Assembly (NCBI GenBank): GCA_903875045.1
Contig: CAIQUS010000234.1
Span: forward strand, 1 to 52,050
Reading direction: 5' to 3'
From: an uncultured Bacteroidales bacterium
GTDB lineage: Bacteria; Bacteroidota; Bacteroidia; Bacteroidales; FEN-979
DNA: 52,050 nt
The notes under the pieces are model-generated. The model worked only from the letters and a program-made list of their open reading frames with translations, ran no database searches and was not told the origin of the DNA. Every line of letters starts with the position of its first letter. Position 1 is the stretch's first letter. Position numbers and translations under genes: made by a program. This document shows positions 27,512 to 35,249 of this stretch, one piece after another.

Positions 27512-28359
27512 TGAAAATCATTGAATCGCCGCGCGAAGGCATGCAGGGGTTTCCACGAATAATCCCTTTGATGGAGAAGGTTCGCTATATTCAACATCTC
27601 TTCAGGGTAGGATTTGACACCATTGAGATCGGAAGTGTGGTCTCGCCGAAGGTGATCCCGCAAATGGCCGATTCGCTCGAAATCCTTAAAAAACTTGACC
27701 TTTCCCACACTTCAACCAACCGGATGTGTCTGGCAGTGAATGTCCGCGGGGCAGAAATTCTTGCCATGAAGGATACCCTTACGCACATTTCTTACCCTTT
27801 CTCATTTTCACCCACCTTCCTGAAACTGAATGTCAATTCAACAGTGGAACAGTCCTTTGATGTAACGGAAACCCTGATTGACCTGTGCCTTAAAAGCAGG
27901 AAACAGCCGGTAATCTACATATCCATGGCTTTTGGAAATCCTTATGGAGATCCCTGGAGCATGGGACTTCTCGCTGAATGGGTCGGCAAATTATACCACG
28001 CCGGAGCCCGGATCATCGCGTTCTCAAATGTGTCTGTTGAAATCGATGCTGCCTTGATCACACAGGTTTATTCTACATTGATACCAATGTTCCCGGATGT
28101 TGAATTCGGCTTACATTTGCATACCACAAATGTTGGATGGTACGATAAAGTAAATGCTGCCTACCTCTCAGGATGCCGTCGATTTGACGGCGTGATCAAT
28201 GGCTGGGGCGGATGTCCGATGGCAGGAAAAGAGATGCTTGGTAACCTGAAAACCGAGAATCTTATTACATTCGCAGAAGAGAAGAAGCGCCTTGGGAATA
28301 TTGATCAAACGGCCTTTGCGGAGGTGTGTAAAATGGCGGAAGAGGTATTTGAAGAATAA
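27508..28359 (+). CDS. liuE: Hydroxymethylglutaryl-CoA lyase
   Basis: A 283-residue HMG-CoA lyase that splits HMG-CoA into acetoacetate and acetyl-CoA, the last step of leucine breakdown. The HMGL signature INGWGGCPMAGKEMLGN (about 229-245) has the catalytic Cys, and HLHTTN carries the metal-binding His pair. The N-terminal metal loop reads SPREGMQG where the classic form is GPRDGLQN, that is Glu for Asp. It starts in the overlap ATGATGA with the previous gene, so ATG 27508 or 27511 could be used. The sequence matches the short Bacteroidota form of the family. Confidence 0.87.
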   Translation: MMKIIESPREGMQGFPRIIPLMEKVRYIQHLFRVGFDTIEIGSVVSPKVIPQMADSLEILKKLDLSHTSTNRMCLAVNVRGAEILAMKDTLTHISYPFSFSPTFLKLNVNSTVEQSFDVTETLIDLCLKSRKQPVIYISMAFGNPYGDPWSMGLLAEWVGKLYHAGARIIAFSNVSVEIDAALITQVYSTLIPMFPDVEFGLHLHTTNVGWYDKVNAAYLSGCRRFDGVINGWGGCPMAGKEMLGNLKTENLITFAEEKKRLGNIDQTAFAEVCKMAEEVFEE

Positions 28360-28459
28360 CAGAATATTGAATATTGATTAACGAAGTTTGAATAACGAAT
28401 GATAAAGAATGGTTATTTAGCCATGAGATTTTGAACCTGAAACACTTAATCTGAAACAA

Positions 28460-29605
28460 ATGTATTTATCAGAAGAACATGACATGATACGCCAAACGGT
28501 GCGTGATTTCGCCGAGCGCGAAATAAAACCCGTTGCTCAGGAACTGGATGAAAAAGCTGAATTTTCGATCCCGCTCACAAAAAGAATGGGCGAACTTGGC
28601 TTTTTCGGACTTCGCACACCGCAGGAATACGGCGGAATAGATATGGATACGCTTGCTTATGTAATTGCTGTGGAGGAACTTGCGCGGGTTGACAGTTCGC
28701 ATGCCGCCACCCTGGCCGCCCATATTTCCCTGGGAATCAGTCCTATCATGAATTATGGAACAGAGGAACAGAAGAAGAAGTATCTGCCCATGCTTTCCAC
28801 CGGCGATGCGCTTTGGGCTTTCGGGCTGACTGAACCGGATGCCGGAAGCGACTCACGAGGAACCAAGACAACCGCAAGACTCGAGGATGATCACTGGATC
28901 ATCAACGGGGCAAAGATCTTTATCACCAACGGAGCTTCGGCCATCAACAAAGGAGCGACTGTTCAGGTGGTTTCTGGTGAAGTGAACGGTCGCAAGGAGT
29001 TCTCCACCATTCTCGTGGATTCCGACACCCCCGGTTTCAAGCGGGTACCGATGCACGGTAAAATGATGTGGCGTGCTTCTGACACTGCACAGCTGTTTTT
29101 CGATGATTGCAAGGTCCCTGCATCCAATCTGTTAGGCAAGCGCGGTGAAGGATCGCACATCATGCTCAACACCCTGGACAGTGGCCGTCTGGCCATCGGC
29201 GCCATGGGTCTGGGACTGGCACAGGGAGCCTTTGAAATGGGGCTGGCTTATGCCAAAACCCGCAGGCAATTTGGTAAACCCATTGCGCAATTCCAGGTTA
29301 ACGCCTTTAAACTGGCCGACATGGCACTCAAGATTGAACTTGCCCGGAATCTGTTATACAAAGGCGCCTGGCTTAAATCGAACAATCAGCCTTATGCCAA
29401 AGAGGCCGCCATGGCCAAACTATACTGTTCTGAAATTGCCCGGGAGGTAGCCGATGAGGCCGTTCAGCTCCACGGCGGTTATGGCCTTATGAAAGATTAC
29501 CCCATCGAACGTTTCTACCGCGACCAGCGCCTCCTCCAGATCGGTGAAGGAACTTCTGAAATCCAAAGGATGGTGATTTCGAGGTATATCGGGTGCTTTG
29601 ATTGA
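28460..29605 (+). CDS. Acyl-CoA dehydrogenase, short/branched-chain
   Basis: A 381-residue flavoprotein dehydrogenase. The family blocks are FGLTEPDAGSDSRGTKTTA (flavin and substrate binding), FITNGA, RRQFGKPIAQFQ and QLHGGYGLMKDYP. The catalytic base is the Glu in GEGTSEIQRMVISR, as in short-chain and 2-methyl-branched enzymes. The alternative site used by isovaleryl-CoA dehydrogenases (a Glu in the LDLERL segment) is here LDSGRL. By context it would oxidise isovaleryl-CoA or a related branched acyl-CoA to feed the upstream carboxylase; by sequence the substrate is uncertain. It is separated by 100 bases from the lyase gene and may have its own promoter. Confidence 0.85.
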   Translation: MYLSEEHDMIRQTVRDFAEREIKPVAQELDEKAEFSIPLTKRMGELGFFGLRTPQEYGGIDMDTLAYVIAVEELARVDSSHAATLAAHISLGISPIMNYGTEEQKKKYLPMLSTGDALWAFGLTEPDAGSDSRGTKTTARLEDDHWIINGAKIFITNGASAINKGATVQVVSGEVNGRKEFSTILVDSDTPGFKRVPMHGKMMWRASDTAQLFFDDCKVPASNLLGKRGEGSHIMLNTLDSGRLAIGAMGLGLAQGAFEMGLAYAKTRRQFGKPIAQFQVNAFKLADMALKIELARNLLYKGAWLKSNNQPYAKEAAMAKLYCSEIAREVADEAVQLHGGYGLMKDYPIERFYRDQRLLQIGEGTSEIQRMVISRYIGCFD

Positions 29606-29636
29606 GAAGCTAAATTAATATGGTGCATCCATTGCC

Positions 29637-29810
29637 GTCAGCTTTAGCTGACTGTTAAGGATACTCAAACCAGAGTACATATATTTCCGTCAGCTTTAGC
29701 TGACTGTTAAAGGATACTCAAATCAGAGTACATCTATTGCAGTCAGCTTTAGCTGACTGTTAAAGGATACTCAAATCAGAGTACATTTATTGCAGTCAGC
29801 TTTAGCTGAC
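29637..29810. repeat. Four tandem 52-53 bp units with GTCAGCTTTAGCTGAC hairpins
   Basis: The hairpin GTCAGC TTTA GCTGAC starts at 29637, 29689, 29742 and 29795 (spacing 52, 53, 53). The text between the hairpins is also conserved (GTTAAAGGATACTCAAATCA and GAGTACATTTATTG), with a second small hairpin TACTC/GAGTA. Because the spacers are the same, this is a tandem repeat and not CRISPR. The first copy may also terminate the dehydrogenase transcript. Confidence 0.85.
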
Positions 29811-29837
29811 TGTTACAAGGGATAGGTAATTTAGATC

Positions 29838-30126
29838 GGGGCTTTAGCCCCATTAAATATCAAAACACATTTATCATCACTCAAGTTTCTGGGTCGAAAA
29901 TTTGGCACATTGTACCGCTGTTATTTGATATTCCACCACTTCGGGGGTTCCGGATAGACCCTGCAAAATCCCGAAAGGATGGTATGATTGTAGATGAACC
30001 ATGTCAGGAAGTCTTGATTAATGTGGCTAAAGCCGGTAGTCATGAATTATAACATAAACAGTTGGCTTTAGCCAACTGCAATGGATAATCCAATCACCGA
30101 ATCTGTTACAGTCAACTTTAGCTGAC
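29838..30126. repeat. Related hairpins with a GCTTTAGC core and different stems
   Basis: GGGGCTTTAGCCCC is at 29838-29851, AGTTGGCTTTAGCCAACT at 30060-30077 and GTCAACTTTAGCTGAC (one stem mismatch) at 30111-30126. They share the CTTTAG core with the preceding tandem units but have compensating stem changes. No gene is seen between them. Confidence 0.7.
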
Positions 30127-30435
30127 TTACTTTCCTGTTCATCTGAGGAAGAACCGTGTGGTATAATTTTCTTTCCATTTTGCACTGCCTGAGGATACAA
30201 AAACAGATATTTTTATCATGGAAGGTGCAATAATATCGGATATTTTTACTTGTGTGGGTATAATAATATCAGGTTTGGGTGTGGATTTGTTAAATCACCA
30301 CCCACCGGTGTCTTTGGAGGCGAGATTGATCAGCCCGGCGGCCCTGGTGATTTTAACCGGCTATAATATCAATGATTTTGAATCAGGAAAATAATGGATG
30401 GAACCTATGCCTCTTCATACACATGGATTTGGTTT
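30127..30435. other. Gene-free stretch, possible gene remnant
   Basis: A 58-codon frame at 30218-30394 (+) encodes a hydrophobic stretch (IISDIFTCVGIIISGLG) that could be a relic of a membrane protein, but no family match can be supported. Otherwise nothing is seen. Confidence 0.25.
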
Positions 30436-30624
30436 TCACTGGAAGGTAAATCCTATTTTTCTGTTAAGCCCTTTCTCAAATATTCTGTTCAGTGTCGATA
30501 ACTGGGTGTTCCCTATTGCATTTTCAATCCTCGAAATATAACTTTTTTTCGTTCCGGCCTTCTGCGCCAGTTGTTCCTGTATTTGATTGAAATTTGATGC
30601 CAGTGGCAAACAAGCCTGCGAAAA
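30436..30624 (-). pseudogene. HigA/XRE-type antitoxin, 5-prime truncated remnant
   Basis: The minus-strand frame ending TGA at 30436-30438 reads QIQEQLAQKAGTKKSYISRI then ENAIGNTQLSTLNRIFEKGL. This is the helix-turn-helix core and tail of HigA-like XRE antitoxins (usual form ..LAKKAGTNKSYISRIENG..QLSTLYRI). An in-frame TAA (30625-30627) lies just before it and no ATG precedes the HTH, so the N-terminus is lost. No partner toxin is left nearby. Confidence 0.7.
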
Positions 30625-30857
30625 TTACTAAGGCAATATTTAGATTTGTCTGTCTGTATTTATCCGCATGAAGTACTTTTGATTCAGCTTATTCTCTTAA
30701 CATTTTTAAAACCTCAATTCTATCTTCGATTTTTGCGCTCTGGAATAAAATTACTTTCCTAGGATTTTTATTTTCTTGCATAAAAATAATCTTTATATCA
30801 TTATTGCCATAAACACTTACTGACTATTTATTAGAATAGTTCCGGTTTAAAAAAAAA

Positions 30858-32279
30858 TCATAACTCTCTAAGACAGCGTGCCGTAAAACCCATAGCCTTG
30901 GAGGCGTAGAAACCCGTACCACTGCCTAAGCTGAAGAAGTTCAGTCCCTGTCCATACGACGAACTGAGTTGTGTACCACTCCAATAGTAGCCTTCCGATC
31001 CCCGATACTCCAGAGAACCATTGACAGATATGTCTCCGGCAGCATGGAGTTTCAGACCAGAGTTCCAAGGTCCATTCCAGTTGGACCATCCCCCAACGTT
31101 GTCAACGTTAAACCATTCAGTATAGGTCGGGAGGCGCCATTGAGTTCCGAGTTCAAGTTTGCAGGGGTCGTTGACTGTTTGCCAGTCGAAGTATTCACTG
31201 ATGCTTGTAATGGTCCATGAAGGGGTCAGTATTGAACCATCGTGTTTGTACCCCTTCTTGCGGTTAAATTGCCAGTACCATCCGGCAGATCCTTCGGTAG
31301 CATCGTTTACCGCAGTTGCCTGTTGGTTCGCCCCCAGGTTTTTTGTGATCCAACATTTGCCTGTCTCCCCGGGAATATTGGCAATCATTGAATAGCTAAC
31401 AAGTTTATTGACCGGTGCCACACCATTAGCTTGAATGTGATTAATAGATAGTGTTTCGTTACAAAAATAACAAGCAATTGTCGACGCATTTAACGCCAAA
31501 GCCTCTGAATATCCGCAGGCATCATAAGCCCAGACATAACGGGTATAGTTATTTGCACATGTCAATCCTGTTTCTGTCATTGAAAGGTTTGTACTTAGAT
31601 CGGTAGAAAGAGTAATATTGTTTGTGGTTCCCCATTTGTAACCCAGGGCGCCAGCTACCTGATTCCAGTTCCATATAATCTGATTGTTAGAAGGTATATG
31701 AGTTCCTTGGGTCGGGGTGCCGGAAAATGGAGACATGGAGGTTGCCTGGGTTATCCATAAATATTCAGCATTCCCACAATCATTATAGGCCCAAACATAC
31801 CGGTGATAAGTTGTCCAGCAGGTTAATCCTGTTTCTGTGTATGAATTGGTCAAACCCACATCTAAAGCCCCGGTATAATTACCCGTAGTGTTCCATTTGT
31901 AGCCTTTGGCAATCGGTACAGAATTCCAATTCCAGGTAATTTGGTTAACTGCTGGGTCATGAACGCCTGTTGTAGGAGGCAAAGGTTCATTGCAAACAAT
32001 GAGTGTGGTTCCCCATATACCATTTTGATATATTGATAAGGCACTTGATCCATTTTGAGTGCAGTTTGTACAATAAACCAATAATCCTTCAACAGGATTT
32101 ACAATGGCATTCCGCTGTTCAAAGGTCATCCGGGGCGGCAAAAACCCCCGGACGGTGGATTTTACATCGAGCATCGCCGAAGGATCGGGCCCGCCGTTAT
32201 CAGTACTGATACTTACTTGTCCAATGGTGGTGAAGGTGATGCCGCATAGCAGGATCACCAATGCATAAAATTTCTTCAT
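30858..32279 (-). CDS. Secreted FISUMP-domain surface protein
   Basis: A 473-residue exported protein with signal peptide 1-20 (ending TTIGQ). An N-terminal segment has the Bacteroidota surface-protein form DPSAMLDVKSTVRGFLPPRM. Two similar FN3-like modules (about 105-185 and 186-270) each carry NQITWNWN/NQIIWNWN and a RYVWAY(N/D)xCG end. The C-terminal FISUMP (Fibrobacter succinogenes major paralogue) domain (about 300-473) is marked by TGKCWITKNLGA, WRLPTYTEW and YYWSGTQ..GFTARCLREL. There is no T9SS sorting domain. Likely a surface lipid-free exoprotein; the ligand is unknown. Confidence 0.82.
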   Translation of the reverse strand: MKKFYALVILLCGITFTTIGQVSISTDNGGPDPSAMLDVKSTVRGFLPPRMTFEQRNAIVNPVEGLLVYCTNCTQNGSSALSIYQNGIWGTTLIVCNEPLPPTTGVHDPAVNQITWNWNSVPIAKGYKWNTTGNYTGALDVGLTNSYTETGLTCWTTYHRYVWAYNDCGNAEYLWITQATSMSPFSGTPTQGTHIPSNNQIIWNWNQVAGALGYKWGTTNNITLSTDLSTNLSMTETGLTCANNYTRYVWAYDACGYSEALALNASTIACYFCNETLSINHIQANGVAPVNKLVSYSMIANIPGETGKCWITKNLGANQQATAVNDATEGSAGWYWQFNRKKGYKHDGSILTPSWTITSISEYFDWQTVNDPCKLELGTQWRLPTYTEWFNVDNVGGWSNWNGPWNSGLKLHAAGDISVNGSLEYRGSEGYYWSGTQLSSSYGQGLNFFSLGSGTGFYASKAMGFTARCLREL

Positions 32280-32370
32280 GGTTGTGGGGTTTTAACCTGA
32301 TAAAAATAATATGAAATTTCAATTAAAGAGACAGAAAATTATCAGTAACCTATCAGATAAATCTGAAACC

Positions 32371-32389
32371 CTTATATACGGTATATAAG
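32371..32389. promoter_or_regulatory. Palindrome upstream of the FISUMP gene
   Basis: CTTATATAC G GTATATAAG is a perfect palindrome 92 bases upstream of the FISUMP start. Two TATCAG words and a TCAGATTTATCTGA palindrome (minus strand) lie between it and the gene. It could be an operator; no clear TAnnTTTG box is seen. Confidence 0.35.
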
Positions 32390-32501
32390 AAAACATCGGA
32401 AATTTTCCCTGTAAGGGTCCGGCTGAGGATTTATCCTGGATATTTTTCAATTCTCCCCTCGGGAATGTGCATGGCCGGGTTGAAGCTAACGGACTGCCCG
32501 A

Positions 32502-32672
32502 TCAGGCAACGTCTGGTTTTTCTGAAGGATGACTGATTTGCTCAATGGTTTTCTTTACTTTCATTCGAATAAAATCCAGCCTCTTTTCTTTTGGGATATT
32601 TTTTAATTCCTCAAATAATGAATCCTTCCATTCCCAAACTTCTTCCTGTGCTTTTGATACTTTAGATTCCAT
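32502..32672 (-). CDS. Small partner protein of the PIN-domain toxin
   Basis: A 56-residue protein from the ATG at 32672, which lies inside the last codons of the PIN gene (11-base overlap). The sequence is charged and helical: MESKVSKAQEEVWEWKDSLF, then RLDFIRMKVKK. I recall short genes with a VWExKxxxxEE pattern next to PIN genes in this phylum, acting as presumed antitoxins. The order is toxin first. The assignment rests on this arrangement. Confidence 0.6.
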   Translation of the reverse strand: MESKVSKAQEEVWEWKDSLFEELKNIPKEKRLDFIRMKVKKTIEQISHPSEKPDVA

Positions 32673-33162
32673 AATCCATAAGTTCTAAAGGTGTGATTAT
32701 TCTTAATTCATGTCGATAACCCAACTCCCAATTGAGCAGTTTTATTCGATTTTCCTTATTGACATTTGCTAAATGCTTATAATTCCAGCTAACCAGATAG
32801 TCGATTCCTTTAATAACGCAAATTGCAATATGTAAAGCATCAGCGAGTTTCTTTTCAGGTATTATTTTTTTTTCAATGTATTTTTCTGCCAACTCTTGTA
32901 TTTCGATTTCTTCTGCCTCTGAGTAGTCTAACATTTCTATTGGATACTCTTTGATAATATTAAACAATTGAATCCTTTTATTGTCATCCTTAGTTTCCTC
33001 AATTTCTGCAATAACCACAGGAGAGATGAAAGACCGATATATTGATGGTTTAATAAAATTGATGAATAAATCCAGCGTAACTTCCATTTTTTCTGGTGAA
33101 TCATCAGCAAAAAGAAAATTCGGAACAGAAGTGTCGAGATAAATCCTTAATCTTTGGTTCAT
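32662..33162 (-). CDS. PIN-domain protein, probable VapC-like toxin
   Basis: A 166-residue protein from the ATG at 33162; an in-frame TTG at 33180 is not favoured because it falls in the -7 box. The start RIYLDTSVPNFLF carries the first PIN aspartate. VIAEIEE has the conserved acidic residue, and LADALHIAICVIKGIDYLVSWNYKHL gives the later Asp and the WN.KH pattern of the nuclease core. PIN proteins cleave RNA with a divalent metal. Its partner is likely the small gene overlapping its 3-prime end. Confidence 0.78.
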   Translation of the reverse strand: MNQRLRIYLDTSVPNFLFADDSPEKMEVTLDLFINFIKPSIYRSFISPVVIAEIEETKDDNKRIQLFNIIKEYPIEMLDYSEAEEIEIQELAEKYIEKKIIPEKKLADALHIAICVIKGIDYLVSWNYKHLANVNKENRIKLLNWELGYRHELRIITPLELMDYGI

Positions 33163-33177
33163 GGAATTTCTTTTAAA

Positions 33178-33185
33178 CAAAGATA
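33178..33185 (-). promoter_or_regulatory. -7 promoter box of the PIN module
   Basis: On the minus strand TATCTTTG is a perfect TAnnTTTG. The predicted start near 33171 leaves a leader of only about 9 bases before the ATG, so the transcript would be almost leaderless. Confidence 0.4.
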
Positions 33186-33229
33186 CAGAAGTTTTTTAGA
33201 AGTATTGTTTTGTACCCCCCCGTTACCAT

Positions 33230-33260
33230 TGAAAAAGCCGCCCTTGATTCCCGGGCGGCT
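33230..33260 (-). terminator. Terminator after the minus-strand lipoprotein gene
   Basis: Read on the minus strand, GCCGCCC and GGGCGGC pair around a 9-base loop and are followed by TTTTTC. It would end the transcript coming from 34336-33404 before it enters the PIN module. Confidence 0.7.
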
Positions 33261-33313
33261 TCTTATTTCAACAATATTGTAATCCTGCAAAAACCCACCC
33301 TGCTACACCCCTT

Positions 33314-33390
33314 TTGGAATTTGGGTCTTGAAATTTGGAACTTGGAATTTGGGTCCTGGAATTTGGAATTTGGAATTTGGAACCTGGGTC
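33314..33390. repeat. GGAATTT/GGAACTT short tandem repeat
   Basis: A run of 7-base GGAATTT units mixed with GGGTC words. It is placed between the lipoprotein stop and its terminator. A related but different 7-base unit (GGAAATT on the coding strand) occurs inside fecR at 38676-38709. Confidence 0.7.
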
Positions 33391-33403
33391 TTTAACCCTC
33401 GTT

Positions 33404-34336
33404 TTACAACCAAAGATACACCGTTCCCGAATTGTTGTTCTTCTGCCAGTCAACCTTGTACTTGGAAGGGCAATCAGCTCCGGTGATGGGCTGGTTGTTG
33501 CTGTCGTAACCGAAAGTGAGGGTGGCGCTTTTGTTATCGGCGGGAATCGCATGTTTCTTGATCCCTGTACACGGATCCCAATCACAAACCTGGCGATGCA
33601 CCACTGGCTGAATGATCTGGGTGTAGAAATTTTCACCCTGACGGTTAATCCCCCATACAACGAGATTGTCTAACCCCCCGGCCGTGCCAAAACCATCGAT
33701 GGTAAGCACCAGATTGTTCGGAGGAGTACCGGTATAGGTCTTCTGACGGGCTACATTCCAGCTCTTGGTGGTTCCATCATCAAAGGTAACATTGACATGC
33801 CCCCATGTGCGGTGAACAATCGCATCAGTGCCGTTGCCAAGTTGCCAGATCACCCCGCCACTCACATTTTTATGCGTCTTCACGCCGTTGATGGTAATTG
33901 ATTTCTGACTCGAAATCTTTGTGATGGTGAAGTTGATGTGCTTGATGATCACCGTGGCCCCTTGCTGAAACCAATGCATTCCTACATGCTTTTTTATCTC
34001 AACCTTGCCTGTGCGATATCGTGTATTATTGCAATTCTTCCCATTATAGGTGATGTAAATGGTGATGGTGTCATTAAGAACTTCCGTTGAATCAATCGTT
34101 GCGTTGCAGGGCAGTTGATCGGTTGATTTCAGGTTTCCACCGGAAAGAAGGGTGTTAATGTCATTCATTGACTCCTCTGTTGCAGATTCAACTTGCTGTT
34201 CATCATTGGCGAGTTGCTGCAGCGAAGAAGCATCAGTCGAAGGATTGGAATTTTTGTCTTTTTTACATCCGGTGAGGGACAGACCCATGATGGCCAGTAC
34301 CAGGAAAGCGAGGCGAAACAGGTTGGTTGTTTTCAT
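33404..34336 (-). CDS. Lipoprotein of unknown function
   Basis: A 310-residue protein with a lipoprotein signal (lipobox LTGC near residue 24) followed by a charged, Ser-rich stretch (KKDKNSNP). The mature part has alternating strands (TITIYITYNGKNC, ITINGVKTHKNVSGGVIWQL, VNVTFDDGTTKSWNVARQ) and four conserved-looking cysteines; I recognise no family. It is preceded by an ECF-type promoter-like site (34377-34410) identical in layout to the one before fecR, so it may be a separate target of the same sigma factor. It would be a periplasmic or outer-membrane lipoprotein. Confidence 0.75.
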   Translation of the reverse strand: MKTTNLFRLAFLVLAIMGLSLTGCKKDKNSNPSTDASSLQQLANDEQQVESATEESMNDINTLLSGGNLKSTDQLPCNATIDSTEVLNDTITIYITYNGKNCNNTRYRTGKVEIKKHVGMHWFQQGATVIIKHINFTITKISSQKSITINGVKTHKNVSGGVIWQLGNGTDAIVHRTWGHVNVTFDDGTTKSWNVARQKTYTGTPPNNLVLTIDGFGTAGGLDNLVVWGINRQGENFYTQIIQPVVHRQVCDWDPCTGIKKHAIPADNKSATLTFGYDSNNQPITGADCPSKYKVDWQKNNNSGTVYLWL

Positions 34337-34376
34337 ACTTTTGATTATTTAAGTGAATATTAATTTGATTTCTTAC

Positions 34377-34410
34377 TGATAATACACTTGAATGCCCGAT
34401 GACCCTGATG
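34377..34410 (-). promoter_or_regulatory. ECF-type promoter-like site before the lipoprotein gene
   Basis: On the minus strand CATCAGGGT (34410-34402), 14 bases, GTGTATTATCA (34387-34377). Both blocks and the spacing are identical to the site at 38953-38986 before fecR. The start lies 41 bases upstream of the lipoprotein ATG. Confidence 0.55.
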
Positions 34411-34427
34411 CAAAACGAAAAAATATT

Positions 34428-35249
34428 TTACGGGGTTACAATCAGCGAAAGTTCGGTCACCGCACAAGCCCCGAAAAACCCGAAAGCCCCCTCGCTCATA
34501 TTTGTTCCCACATTGGCAGGCGCCACCGTGAATAATCCCCCCGCCCAGTTTGTTTCCAGCAGCATCTCCCGTATAAATTCGGCATGCTGCGGTGTGAGTG
34601 AATACCGGCGTTCGGTGATGATCGTGCCCGCCGGAAAAAAGACCGACTGCATCCCCGGGGCAAAAACTTCGCTGACATCGAGTGTAGGCAAGGTGTAAAA
34701 CAGCATCCGTGCATGGTTGTCAAGGGAATCAAGGTTTTCATATCCAGGCACCATCGACCAGTCGATCAGCAACTCCCACATAGCCGCCTTTTCGGTACTG
34801 AATGCATTGGCTACCCAGTCAACATAGAACAATTTGTTTTCCTCATTCCTCAGATATTGCAACTCCCTGAATACCGATCCGCCGGTCATGGTCGTTTTGG
34901 CCGTGAAAACTTTGCCTTCAAATGAGATCAGCAGGGTATAGTTTTTCTGAAGCCGGGTAAAAAATGTTGCCGGCGTACAATATACACCGGAATTGGGCGG
35001 ACTTTCAGTTAACTGCCAGGTAGAATCTTCATTGCTGATCAGCACACCGGCCCCGGCCACTGGTTGCGGTACCTGGTTCAGTGCCTGAACGGGCCAGGTA
35101 AGTTTAATCCTGTGTATCTTTACTTCATCGGTAATGATGGCATCCACGATGATATTCCCCGGCAACTCATGCTTCGGATCCCATGAAATTTCCTTCACAC
35201 ACCCTTGCAGGAAAAAAATCAGACCGGTGAAAAACAGTATCCTGCGCAT
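34428..35249 (-). CDS. DUF4249-family lipoprotein
   Basis: A 273-residue lipoprotein with lipobox LQGC (Cys at 17). The beginning NIIVDAIITDEVKIHRIKLT, then AGAGVLISNED and YTLLISFEGKVFTA are the usual DUF4249 blocks. This family accompanies TonB-dependent receptors with STN or carboxypeptidase-like N-terminal domains. It overlaps the receptor gene by one base (both at 35249) and is thus the last gene of that unit. It probably sits at the outer membrane beside the receptor, helping substrate capture; the substrate is unknown. Confidence 0.83.
   Translation of the reverse strand: MRRILFFTGLIFFLQGCVKEISWDPKHELPGNIIVDAIITDEVKIHRIKLTWPVQALNQVPQPVAGAGVLISNEDSTWQLTESPPNSGVYCTPATFFTRLQKNYTLLISFEGKVFTAKTTMTGGSVFRELQYLRNEENKLFYVDWVANAFSTEKAAMWELLIDWSMVPGYENLDSLDNHARMLFYTLPTLDVSEVFAPGMQSVFFPAGTIITERRYSLTPQHAEFIREMLLETNWAGGLFTVAPANVGTNMSEGAFGFFGACAVTELSLIVTP

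Noticed and set aside
29637-29810. CRISPR-like regular repeats
   Set aside because: The text between the palindromes is itself conserved, and there are no cas genes; it is a tandem hairpin repeat.
30218-30394. 58-codon hydrophobic frame
   Set aside because: No recognisable family, no promoter and no conserved neighbour; kept only as a possible relic.
30640-30800. Minus-strand short frame ending IEDRIEVLKMLRE
   Set aside because: Only about 37 codons from its ATG and no family match, though near the HigA remnant; not enough to call a gene.
33335-33673. Plus-strand 112-residue frame over the GGAATTT repeat
   Set aside because: Its beginning is the tandem repeat and its remainder is antisense to the lipoprotein gene.
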